A stretch of 15,605 nucleotides of DNA from Patescibacteria group bacterium (GCA_018896315.1 JAHIMV010000042.1:1-15605); one strand, 5' to 3'. Counted from the stretch's first letter, positions 8,872 through 15,605 are shown. The notes: generated by a model not told the origin, from the sequence alone. A program made the numbers and translations.

Positions 8872-11800
8872 ATGAAAATTTTTAGAAAATTAAGCAAAAA
8901 GAGATATATTCTTTTAAATGTTTTATTCTTAATCATTTTTATTGCTTTTTTATTCCCCCAAAAAGTTTTTGCCCTTGATATACCTTTTATCCTAAGTGGT
9001 CTCCTTATTCCTATTATTTCTGGTCTTGGAAAACTATTGGCGACTTTAATTAATCTTTTAATCACAGTCGCTCAATATAATACTTTTATTAATTCAGCAG
9101 CAGTTTCTCGTGGGTGGATTATTATAAGAGACATATGTAATATGTTTTTTATTATAGTTCTTCTCGTGATGGCTTTTTCAACTGTTTTGAATATAGAAAA
9201 ATATTCAATTAAAAGATTGCTAGGAAGTTTCCTAATCGCTGCTATTTTAGTAAATTTCTCCAAATTAATTTGTGGGGTTTTAATTGATGCCTCCCAGATT
9301 TTAATGTTAACATTTGTTAAGGCTTTCAGCGCTGCGGCTGAAGGAAATTTCATTACAATGCTAGGTTTGGATAAAATACTTATGCTCAATGCTTCAGATA
9401 CTATTAGTGATAATGAAGTGATTGGATCTCTGATTTTAGGATTTATTATGACCGTTGTCGCATTAGTAGTGATTGGCATTATGACTATGATTCTTGTTTT
9501 TAGGATTGTTATCCTTTGGTTTTTAGTCCTTTTATCTCCCTTGGCATTTGTAACTAGTATTTTACCAGAGCTACAAAAATATTCTAGTCAGTGGTGGCAG
9601 AAATTTACTAGCCAAATTATTGTTGGTCCGGTTATGGCTTTTTTCATTTGGCTTTCATTGGTTGTTGTAAGTGGAAATGCCAGTGGAACTTCTCTTTTGG
9701 GAGATATATCTCAAGATGAAGCATCTCAAGTATTAACAGAAACAGAAACATCCCAAGATTTTTCTATTGAAGGTAAATTTTCTCTCCCTCCCTTCACTAT
9801 TGATCAAATTTTAGACAACAGTGTAGCTGCAACGGTTTCCGAGGCTGGACAACCACAGTATGTTTTAAATTTTATTATCGGGATTGCTATGTTAGTCGGT
9901 TCTTTAATGGTTGCCCAACAAATGGGTGTAGTTGGTAGTAAAATGGCTGGAAACGCAATTACTAAAATGCAGGCGATGGCTTCAGGGGCGGCGAAGTTAC
10001 CTCTTAAGCCTTTAGATTGGGGTAAAAAAGGATTAAAAAGGGCAGGAACGAGCATTGGTGAGGTTATTCACGAGAAAACAGGGATTCCTGTTTTGCCCTC
10101 AGCAATAAAAAGACAATATGAAATGGCTAGAAGAAGATTAACGTCTGATAGATGGGATGTAGGCCAAAAGAAGCGAGCTTTGATTCAAAAGCAATGGGAA
10201 AGACATGGTTGGATTCCTGGAACAGCGCGTTTTATTGGAGATGTAGCTGGTATGGGCAAAAGACGAATTAAGCAGGGAACAGAAGATTTGAAACAAGCAA
10301 AAGAAATAAGAGATAAAGAAAAGAATAGTATTACAGAAAATGAGAAAATAGAATTAGAACAAAATAAAAGTGATTTAATAAAAGATAAGAAGGTACATAT
10401 AAACGAAAGGGATAATTTACAAACAGGTTCAGATGTAGAAGATAGTTTAGAACCAGCTGACGCAGACAGATTAAATGCTGACAGAAATAATCTTGTTCAA
10501 AACAGAGATTTAAATAAAAATGATTTAGAATCTTTAGATAAAGATTTAACTCTGGACACGAAAAGGTTTATTCCTTTAATTATTAAAGCGATACAAGATT
10601 TAGAAAAACAAGCTAATCAGGCAAAAGCAGACGGAGATAAACCTAAAGCTGATTCTTTAAATGAACAGGCTTTACAGATTATGGAATTATTACCTAATAT
10701 AGAAGAAGCAGAGAATTTTGAAGGAAAAGAGTTTTTTCAGGGCAATGATAATTTAAAAGAATTGGTTAAGACTGATCTTCAAAATAATTTAGATTCAAAT
10801 CAAGAAGAAATTGACGAGATTGATATAAAATTAGAAAAAAGCGTATTTTCTCCAGAGGAAAAAGAAAAAGCAAAACTTGATACAGAAATATTTACTCCTT
10901 TGATTAAACAAGCGATTAAAGATTTAGAAAAAGACGCTGAAGGTCTTGAAGGAGATGCGCGGGCAGAAAAGAAAGATGAAAAGAAAAAACAAAAATTATT
11001 TGATGATGCCAAAGGATTGCGTCGGCAAGCTAAAAATGCCAAACAAGCATTGCCTAATATAGAAGAGACAGAGAAATTTGAATGGAAAGATATTTTTAAA
11101 GGAAATGTTGATTTGGAAAAGAATGTTAATAATAAGATTGGTAAAGAAATTGATTTAAAACAAAAAGGAATCAATAAAGCTGATATAGAATTAGGAAAAA
11201 AGATAGTCCCTGATGAGGAAAAAGAAAAACAAAGAAAGGATTTAAAAAAAGCTGATGAATTAGAAAAAATAGGATTAGCTAGAATAAAAAGCGGTCAAGA
11301 TATTTCTTTACCTTATGGTGAATATAGTAAAAGATCTTCTGGAGAGGAAGAAGAAAAACGAAAGTTGGCAGAACTCCCTACAATTTATGAAAAAGGAGAA
11401 CATGTTGCTTTAGCTGAAAAAGCTCGAACACAAGAACATGATTGGGCAAAATATAAAGCAATTCTTAAGAGAATGGCTGGAAAAGGTGATTGGAATGAAG
11501 TTCTTTTAAAAGACCAGTATCGCGGAGATACTAAAGGAAAAGCTGATTGGGGTCGCTTTCTTCATGAAGAATTTAAAGATATTAGTTATGAGGAATCCCA
11601 AGGGCTTGTTCACGAATTGGGAACTCTTGCCATGGAGAGTACTCAGCACAGATTAGATTCGCCTTATTTATATGATGAAATTGTTCCTAATTCTGGAGTT
11701 TATGAGTATAAAGAAAAAACTGAAGATGAAGAAACGCAATCATATCTTTATTTTTCCGGTATACCTGACGCAGAAACAAGGGCTCGTAAAGAAGCGCGTT

Positions 11801-12333
11801 TAGGCACTTTTGCTGAAAGGCCAGTAGTTGTTATTAATGATAAAGGGGAAAAAGAAACAATTGGTCGGGCTCCGATTCTTGATGACTTAGCTGGAATTGA
11901 AATTATGCACAGTTATCCAAGTTATCATGCGGAAACAGTAGGCAGACCTAGATTGAATGCAAATAAGGTTTTGTATTTAGGCGCTCCAAAGACAATAGAA
12001 TGGATTAGAGAAAAAATTCTTCCTAAAGCGGAAGAAGACTTAGGAAAAAAGGACCTCCAAATATTTAAAGATACAATTAATAAATTAGAGATAGTATGGA
12101 AAAATCTTGGCCGACCTGATCCAACAGCTGTTCCAGAAGGAAAAGTAGATATTTTTTCAAGTGAAAATGAACAGGTGAATAAAGAATTAGAAAAAGGAGA
12201 ATTAGAAAAGCTCTGCGAAAAATTAGAGAGTGAGGGGAGTCAAGAAGAATTATTAAAGAATATCCAGAAAAAATTAGAAAAGGTTCAAAAAGAAATTGAT
12301 GAATTAAATAAAAATAAGCAAAAAAATGACTGA
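8872..12333 (+). CDS. VirB6/TrbL-like T4SS membrane protein with long cytosolic tail
   Basis: A 1153-residue protein. Residues 1-34 are a signal-peptide-like segment (K-V-F-A-L-D junction). Hydrophobic segments follow at about 37-67, 88-106, 115-150, 184-235, 246-268 and 328-350, giving the polytopic N-terminal half typical of VirB6/TrbL-type channel proteins of type IV secretion systems. A basic, Gly/Ala-rich stretch (about 355-420) follows, then a highly charged helical region (about 460-830) containing a tandem duplication, then an apparently folded region (about 836-1090) and a short terminal coiled coil. Classical VirB6 is about 300 residues, so roughly 800 residues of cytosolic tail are extra. 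The only purine-rich sequence, AAGGA, abuts the ATG and is too close to be an ordinary ribosome binding site; coupling to the upstream gene 19 bases away is likely. The next gene overlaps by 8 bases. Confidence 0.75.
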   Translation: MKIFRKLSKKRYILLNVLFLIIFIAFLFPQKVFALDIPFILSGLLIPIISGLGKLLATLINLLITVAQYNTFINSAAVSRGWIIIRDICNMFFIIVLLVMAFSTVLNIEKYSIKRLLGSFLIAAILVNFSKLICGVLIDASQILMLTFVKAFSAAAEGNFITMLGLDKILMLNASDTISDNEVIGSLILGFIMTVVALVVIGIMTMILVFRIVILWFLVLLSPLAFVTSILPELQKYSSQWWQKFTSQIIVGPVMAFFIWLSLVVVSGNASGTSLLGDISQDEASQVLTETETSQDFSIEGKFSLPPFTIDQILDNSVAATVSEAGQPQYVLNFIIGIAMLVGSLMVAQQMGVVGSKMAGNAITKMQAMASGAAKLPLKPLDWGKKGLKRAGTSIGEVIHEKTGIPVLPSAIKRQYEMARRRLTSDRWDVGQKKRALIQKQWERHGWIPGTARFIGDVAGMGKRRIKQGTEDLKQAKEIRDKEKNSITENEKIELEQNKSDLIKDKKVHINERDNLQTGSDVEDSLEPADADRLNADRNNLVQNRDLNKNDLESLDKDLTLDTKRFIPLIIKAIQDLEKQANQAKADGDKPKADSLNEQALQIMELLPNIEEAENFEGKEFFQGNDNLKELVKTDLQNNLDSNQEEIDEIDIKLEKSVFSPEEKEKAKLDTEIFTPLIKQAIKDLEKDAEGLEGDARAEKKDEKKKQKLFDDAKGLRRQAKNAKQALPNIEETEKFEWKDIFKGNVDLEKNVNNKIGKEIDLKQKGINKADIELGKKIVPDEEKEKQRKDLKKADELEKIGLARIKSGQDISLPYGEYSKRSSGEEEEKRKLAELPTIYEKGEHVALAEKARTQEHDWAKYKAILKRMAGKGDWNEVLLKDQYRGDTKGKADWGRFLHEEFKDISYEESQGLVHELGTLAMESTQHRLDSPYLYDEIVPNSGVYEYKEKTEDEETQSYLYFSGIPDAETRARKEARLGTFAERPVVVINDKGEKETIGRAPILDDLAGIEIMHSYPSYHAETVGRPRLNANKVLYLGAPKTIEWIREKILPKAEEDLGKKDLQIFKDTINKLEIVWKNLGRPDPTAVPEGKVDIFSSENEQVNKELEKGELEKLCEKLESEGSQEELLKNIQKKLEKVQKEIDELNKNKQKND
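10552..11238 (+). repeat. Tandem internal duplication in the VirB6-like tail
   Basis: Two units of about 108 and 121 residues start at L561 and L669. Each begins L-D-T-x2-F-x-P-L-I followed by an A-I-x-D-L-E-K helix. Each then has an L-P-N-I-E-E block followed by E-x-F-E-x-K, an F-x-G-N block and a P-x-E-E-K-E-K end. The bases are diverged but conserved blocks remain, so the duplication is old. The segment just before L561 may be the remnant of a third unit. Confidence 0.75.
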
Positions 12334-14107
12334 AGAAAATAATTTAAAAAATTTAACAGTTGATGAATTACAAGAGCAGGTAAATGATATAATTTTACAA
12401 GACGATTTTCAAACAGGGCAAAAATTTTTAGTAAAGATTAATGAATTTTTGGATAAAGATGAAGATTTTAAAAAAAATCAACCAGTTGTTTATAATCAAT
12501 ACAAAAATTTTAAAATAAAATTGTCCTGGATATGCCTTAACACGTTATGGCCAAAAGATGTTATTGATTTGTTTAAAAATAATTTACAGCAAGCTTTTGA
12601 AATAGAAGAATTTGATCCATTAAAAGATATTTTAAGGAAATTAAAGGTAATTCTTTTGGGTTATGGGCTTTTAGAAGATAGAGATGATTTAAAAAAAGCA
12701 TTACAAGAAGCCATGAGGGATAATAATCAGGCATTTTTTCCTTCGGTTGACAAAGAGGGAAAAACAATTGGTTTATGGATAAACGAATATGTTCAAAGTT
12801 TTGGAACAAATCCCGTTGAAAACATAAAATTAGTAGAATATATAACTGAAATTTCTGGAAAAGAAAAATTAGATCCTGAAAAGAGAGGAAAATTATTAAA
12901 GTTATTTACTTTATTTGAAGAGTTAAAATTTTCTTCTTTTGATCTTCGTGGATTAGAAGAAAGTACTTTGCTTAAAAGAAATGGTCAGTTGATAGTTGTT
13001 AAACAAGGAAAAGAAATTTTTTTAACAAAAGAGAGGACAGATAGGGCAAAAAAGGTTTCTTTAGAAGCAAAAATATTAGAAGAAACAAATAAGGAAATTG
13101 ATAAAATAAAAAAAGAACAAGTTCCTCCTCCGCCAAAAATTGATTTAAATACAGCTATTAATAATGTAATAAATAAATCAGAAATAGATTTTTCCACAGA
13201 AGATTTGAAAAAACGTTTTCAAAATATTGTTTCTTCTTTTTTCCGAGATATTCGAACACAAATAGAGACCAAAATTGTTTTAAAAAGAGAACAAAAAATT
13301 GGAGGACTGGGACTTAATCAAGAGACAACAGATAAAATTATACAAGTTTTAATCAAAGAAAAAGCCAGAATTGATAAAGAATCAATAAAGAAAATTCCTT
13401 TAGAAAAATTAGAACAAATTAAAGATTTAAAATTCAAATCTTTAAAAGAAAAAACAGATGAAATTATTCAGGCAGAGACAAAGGTTAGACCAACAGTGTT
13501 AATCCCGCCTCCACCTCCACCTCCCAAACCCCAACTTAAACCAGAGCTGAAACCTGTGCCACCACCACCTCCGCCTCCGAAACCTATTCCCAAACCTGTT
13601 CCTCCTCTGCCCCCGAAACCCGAACCCAAGCCTGTTCCTCCTCCGCCTCTTCCTCTGAAACCTCAGCCCAAGCCTGAACCCAGGCCTGTTCCACCTCCAC
13701 CAGAATCAACTTTTCGTCCTATAATTCGTCTCCAATCAGTTCAACCCACTAAAACACGAGTTGAAGAAATAAAAGTTAAACCAAGAATTTATGGACCAAT
13801 TGAAGAGTTAAAAACACTAACTTTAGTTGATTGGCGTCGTTGGGATGGCCCTAAAGAGGCAGTACAAAAAATTGAAGACAAGATTAATCTATTAGCCGAA
13901 GAATCATTAGTAAAAAAATCAGAAGGGATAAAGGCATGGAAAGACTCGGAAATAAATAACCTATATTTAGATATCGGCGCGGAATCTATTGATCAAGGTA
14001 AACCAGTAACAGAAATAATTCTTCAAAGACAACAAAAAGGTTTACCTACCTTAACAGAAGAAGAATTTAATAGTGTCGTAGAACTTAATCAGAAACTACG
14101 TTTTTAA
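12326..14107 (+). CDS. Conserved soluble helical protein with proline-rich hinge, T4SS-operon member
   Basis: A 593-residue protein with no signal peptide or transmembrane segment. Residues 1-385 are mainly charged helices with a more compact region at about 147-215. Residues 394-459 are a Pro/Lys/Glu hinge, including two runs of seven prolines. Residues 470-593 form a C-terminal domain containing Y-G-P-I-E-E-L, D-W-R-R-W and a closing E-E-E-F-N-S-V-V-E-L-N-Q-K-L-R-F. The ATG lies inside the end of the VirB6-like gene (8-base overlap), with no Shine-Dalgarno, so translation is probably coupled. I recall similar proteins beside PrgI/VirB4 genes in CPR genomes, but know no assigned function. 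The hinge resembles rigid TonB or VirB10 spacers, yet the membrane anchor those need is missing. A cytosolic adaptor linking the VirB6 tail to the ATPase is speculation. Confidence 0.75.
   Translation: MTEENNLKNLTVDELQEQVNDIILQDDFQTGQKFLVKINEFLDKDEDFKKNQPVVYNQYKNFKIKLSWICLNTLWPKDVIDLFKNNLQQAFEIEEFDPLKDILRKLKVILLGYGLLEDRDDLKKALQEAMRDNNQAFFPSVDKEGKTIGLWINEYVQSFGTNPVENIKLVEYITEISGKEKLDPEKRGKLLKLFTLFEELKFSSFDLRGLEESTLLKRNGQLIVVKQGKEIFLTKERTDRAKKVSLEAKILEETNKEIDKIKKEQVPPPPKIDLNTAINNVINKSEIDFSTEDLKKRFQNIVSSFFRDIRTQIETKIVLKREQKIGGLGLNQETTDKIIQVLIKEKARIDKESIKKIPLEKLEQIKDLKFKSLKEKTDEIIQAETKVRPTVLIPPPPPPPKPQLKPELKPVPPPPPPPKPIPKPVPPLPPKPEPKPVPPPPLPLKPQPKPEPRPVPPPPESTFRPIIRLQSVQPTKTRVEEIKVKPRIYGPIEELKTLTLVDWRRWDGPKEAVQKIEDKINLLAEESLVKKSEGIKAWKDSEINNLYLDIGAESIDQGKPVTEIILQRQQKGLPTLTEEEFNSVVELNQKLRF
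13505..13702 (+). repeat. Proline-rich hinge coding repeat
   Basis: Residues 394-459 are built from PPPP to PPPPPPP runs separated by K-P-x-P-K-P-V type spacers. At the DNA level the tract is a degenerate cct/cca/ccg and aaa-cct repeat, much richer in C than its surroundings. Such tracts can change length by slippage, and the consecutive prolines imply a need for elongation factor P during translation. Confidence 0.85.
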
Positions 14108-14140
14108 CCTACTAATTACGAATTTGATCGAATTACGAAT
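14108..14140 (+). repeat. Left inverted repeat of the cassette
   Basis: This arm contains the perfect 10-mer AATTACGAAT twice (14114-14123 and 14131-14140), offset by 17 bases. Its last two bases are the first two of the ATG at 14139. It pairs with 14532-14564. Confidence 0.7.
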
Positions 14141-14543
14141 GATGCACAGAAACAGAAAACTAAAGCGGGAAGATTTATTATATCCTGAATTAAGTTATCA
14201 AATTATTGGAATTTTATTTGAGGTTTATAATAAATTAGGACCGGGATATCAAGAGAGGTATTATTATCAGGCTATTATCACTGCTTTTGAGGAAATAAAT
14301 TTGCCATACCAAGCACAAGTAAAAATAAAAATTATTTTTAAAGGAAAAGAAATAAACAGATTTGTGGATTTTATGATAGATAACAAAATAATTTTGGAAA
14401 TTAAAAAAGGAGAGCGGTTTTTTAAAAATAATATTGATCAAATATATAGTTATCTAAAAATAACTAATCTAAAATTAGGAATATTAGCTAATTTTACCAG
14501 ACAAGGAATTCAATTTAAAAGAATAGTTAATATTCGTAATTAG
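14139..14543 (+). CDS. GxxExxY family protein, PD-(D/E)XK nuclease-like
   Basis: A 134-residue protein counted from the ATG at 14139. A second ATG follows at 14142, and a TTG at 14124 would add five residues read from the inverted repeat, which seems unlikely. The family name motif is visible as G36-Y-Q-E39-R-Y-Y42. Further on, D77 and E87-I-K89 match the D...E-x-K core of PD-(D/E)XK nuclease folds (PDDEXK_3 type). The family is small and widespread in environmental bacteria. Its biochemical role is, to my knowledge, unproven. Nothing links it to secretion: it lies inside an inverted-repeat cassette between two secretion genes and looks like an insertion. The C-terminal I-R-N and stop are encoded by the right repeat. 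The frame is intact with the nuclease residues kept, so it may be active. Confidence 0.85.
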   Translation: MMHRNRKLKREDLLYPELSYQIIGILFEVYNKLGPGYQERYYYQAIITAFEEINLPYQAQVKIKIIFKGKEINRFVDFMIDNKIILEIKKGERFFKNNIDQIYSYLKITNLKLGILANFTRQGIQFKRIVNIRN

Positions 14544-14564
14544 TTTTTATTTGTAATTCGTAGG
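14532..14564 (-). repeat. Right inverted repeat of the cassette
   Basis: It contains ATTCGTAATT (14532-14541) and ATTTGTAATT (14549-14558), the reverse complement of the left-arm 10-mer and a one-base variant, again offset by 17 bases. The final codons and the TAG stop of the GxxExxY gene lie inside it. Its outer GTAGG end sits five bases before the PrgI ATG and may act as a weak ribosome binding site. Confidence 0.7.
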
Positions 14565-14569
14565 TTCCA

Positions 14570-14989
14570 ATGCAATTTATTGTTCCTCAGTTTATTGATG
14601 TGGAAACAAAGATTATTGGACCGGTTACCCCTAAACAATTTATTATTCTTATAATTACAGCCGGTTTAATTTTTCTTTCCTATAAATTAGCTGATTTTAC
14701 ATTATTTATTATTGAGGCAGTTTTTCTGTTTGGTCTTGGCATTACCCTGGCTTTTGTTAAAATTAATAATCAACCCGCTTATTATTTTATTCTTAGTTTA
14801 ATTCAAGTCTTTAAAAAACCCAGCATTCGAGTTTGGAAAAGAGAGAAAATGCTTGTTTTAGAGAAGAAAATAAAAAAGAAAAAAGGGGAGATAGAAGAAG
14901 TTATTATTCCCCGCAGGGCTCTTTCTTCGTCCAAGCTTTCAGAGGTTAGTTTATTGGTTGATACAGGTGGTCGATATGAAGAGGAATAA
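14570..14989 (+). CDS. PrgI family protein (VirB3-like T4SS membrane subunit)
   Basis: A 139-residue protein with the family signature P-Q-F-I-D-V-E-T-K-I-I-G-P-V-T-P-K-Q-F at residues 6-24. Two closely spaced transmembrane helices follow (about 24-40 and 44-63), then a K-P-S-I-R-V-W-K-R-E segment (83-92). The 45-residue tail is strongly charged, with a K-K-I-K-K-K-K-G cluster. PrgI proteins occur in Gram-positive conjugation systems and CPR genomes directly before the VirB4-type ATPase gene, the arrangement seen here, and correspond to VirB3 by topology and position. The likely role is a small inner-membrane subunit docking VirB4 to the channel. The upstream GTAGG, five bases before the ATG, is supplied by the cassette's right repeat. 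The start is fixed by the N-terminal signature. Confidence 0.9.
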   Translation: MQFIVPQFIDVETKIIGPVTPKQFIILIITAGLIFLSYKLADFTLFIIEAVFLFGLGITLAFVKINNQPAYYFILSLIQVFKKPSIRVWKREKMLVLEKKIKKKKGEIEEVIIPRRALSSSKLSEVSLLVDTGGRYEEE

Positions 14990-14990
14990 T

Positions 14991-15120
14991 TAAAATCAAA
15001 AATAAAAAATCAAAATGAAAAATGACAGTGTAAAATTTAAAAATGAATTCAAGAAAAGTAAAAATAATTTTAACATTTTTATTTGTCATTTTAATATTTG
15101 ATATTTACATTTTACATTTT
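14991..15120. repeat. AT-rich imperfect palindromic intergenic spacer
   Basis: The 136-base gap between PrgI and the VirB4/TraC-like gene has no coding potential. Its left half is A-rich (AAATCAAAA-type tracts) and its right half T-rich. AAAATGACA at 15019-15027 pairs exactly with TGTCATTTT at 15084-15092, with imperfect pairing further out. The right end (15101-15125) matches positions 1-25 of the window at 22 of 25 bases, so it is probably a dispersed element. No GC-rich hairpin typical of an intrinsic terminator is present. Confidence 0.5.
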
Positions 15121-15125
15121 CTATT

Positions 15126-15605
15126 ATGTCCAAATTGCCGTCAACTCAAAAATATTTAGATATTTCTGAAATCAAAAATGATTGCGTTGCCCTTAAAAAT
15201 GGTACTCTACGCGCCGTGCTTTTGGTTTCTTCGATTAATTTTGCCCTTAAATCAGAAGATGAACAAAAAGCAGTGATTCAAAGTTATGTTCGATTTTTAA
15301 ATACATTAGACGCTCCTTTGCAGATTCTTATTCAATCAAGACCTTTTAATATCAAACCTTATTTAGCTTATTTAGGTGAATTAGAAAAAGCCCAACGTAA
15401 CGAGCTTTTAAAGGTTCAAATGGCTGATTATTCAGATTTTATCAAAGAGTTAGTGCAAATGGGAGAAATTATGATCCGGCGTTTTTATATTATTGTTCCC
15501 TATAATCCTTTAGGGGATAAGAAAAGAGGATTTTTCCCCCGCCTTGCAGATGTGTTTAGCGCTATCGCCATCGTGAAACTTAAACAAGAGAGATTTGAAA
15601 AATAT
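15126..15605 (+). CDS. VirB4/TraC-like T4SS component, N-terminal part (cut by window end)
   Basis: 160 codons are open to the window edge without a stop. The start is M-S-K-L-P-S-T-Q-K-Y-L-D-I. The fragment has the alternating beta/helix pattern of the N-terminal domain of VirB4/TraC-type T4SS ATPases: a V-A-L-K-N-G-T-L-R-A-V-L-L-V strand pair, an L-Q-I-L-I-Q-S-R-P strand, a long helix, and an R-R-F-Y-I-I-V-P-Y-N-P segment. Position right after PrgI supports this. The Walker A and B motifs would lie beyond the window, so I cannot tell a full-length ATPase from a stand-alone TraC-like N-terminal protein followed by a separate VirB4. No Shine-Dalgarno is visible before the ATG. The upstream AT-rich spacer might give this gene its own transcription. 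Confidence 0.75.
   Translation, partial: MSKLPSTQKYLDISEIKNDCVALKNGTLRAVLLVSSINFALKSEDEQKAVIQSYVRFLNTLDAPLQILIQSRPFNIKPYLAYLGELEKAQRNELLKVQMADYSDFIKELVQMGEIMIRRFYIIVPYNPLGDKKRGFFPRLADVFSAIAIVKLKQERFEKY

Larger units (their letters stand above)
14108..14564. mobile_element. 457-bp inverted-repeat-bounded GxxExxY cassette
   Basis: Arms at 14108-14140 and 14532-14564 are inverted repeats, 26 of 33 bases complementary, with perfect outer CCTAC/GTAGG ends. The element starts on the base after the stop codon of the upstream gene and ends five bases before the PrgI start codon, and it carries one complete gene. No transposase is present and no clear target-site duplication is visible (TTTTTAA on the left, TTCCAAT on the right). 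A non-autonomous or otherwise mobilised gene cassette is inferred from the structure. Confidence 0.6.

Noticed and set aside
932..9479. Many antisense open frames of 60-138 codons within the giant and VirB6-like genes
   Set aside because: Their products are low-complexity Phe/Ser/Ile-rich readings of the opposite strand, lie wholly inside strongly supported plus-strand genes, and show no domain or start signal.
12331..12333. TGA read as glycine, as in some CPR lineages
   Set aside because: The TGA coincides with a normal 8-base gene overlap, and the long genes contain no internal in-frame TGA, so the standard code fits.
14108..14564. Inverted repeats as a pair of transcription terminators
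   Set aside because: The arms are AT-rich, lie about 390 bases apart, and form no GC-rich local hairpin with a U tract.
14990..15125. AT-rich repeated tracts as a CRISPR array
   Set aside because: There are no regularly spaced identical repeats or unique spacers; the structure is a single degenerate palindrome.
15098..15127. TTGATA and TATTAT hexamers, 18 bases apart, as a promoter for the VirB4/TraC-like gene
   Set aside because: The -10 hexamer overlaps the ATG at 15126, so transcription would start inside the gene; no downstream alternative start fits.

Overview
The window is AT-rich, entirely plus-strand, and reads like a piece of a Candidate Phyla Radiation (Patescibacteria) chromosome. 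The signs are a PrgI-family protein, a VirB6/TrbL-like polytopic protein with a huge cytosolic tail, the start of a VirB4/TraC-type protein, a giant Cys-rich secreted protein, weak or absent Shine-Dalgarno sequences, and AT-rich inverted-repeat spacers. This placement rests on family recognition; no search was run. TAA, TGA and TAG all serve as stops, which fits the standard bacterial code and argues against the CPR lineages that read UGA as glycine.

Layout. Positions 1-74 hold an AT-rich leader with a possible promoter and one arm of a dispersed repeat. Positions 75-8852 encode a 2925-residue exported protein: signal peptide, helical N-terminal region with a coiled coil, a mosaic of C-x5-G-C-x2-[YF] motifs interleaved with three carbohydrate-binding-module-like domains, a dense cysteine knot-like segment, and a PKD-like C-terminus. 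Nineteen bases later, 8872-12333 encodes a VirB6/TrbL-like inner-membrane channel protein whose long cytosolic tail contains a tandem duplication. It overlaps by 8 bases with 12326-14107, a soluble helical protein with a 66-residue proline-rich hinge. Then comes a 457-bp cassette (14108-14564) bounded by 33-bp imperfect inverted repeats and carrying a single GxxExxY/PD-(D/E)XK-like gene. It fills exactly the gap before the PrgI (VirB3-like) gene at 14570-14989. A 136-bp AT-rich spacer with an imperfect palindrome follows. The N-terminal 160 residues of a VirB4/TraC-like component run off the window end.

Working together: PrgI, the VirB6-like protein and VirB4/TraC are the expected membrane core and motor of a reduced, Gram-positive-style type IV secretion or DNA-translocation machine. 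The giant exported protein sits where VirB5 (a pilus-tip or adhesin subunit) sits in classical virB operons. Its sugar-binding-like modules and disulfide-rich architecture make a surface attachment role plausible, but this is inference. The most notable observations are the inverted-repeat-bounded GxxExxY cassette inside the secretion operon and the modular Cys-motif/CBM architecture of the giant protein.
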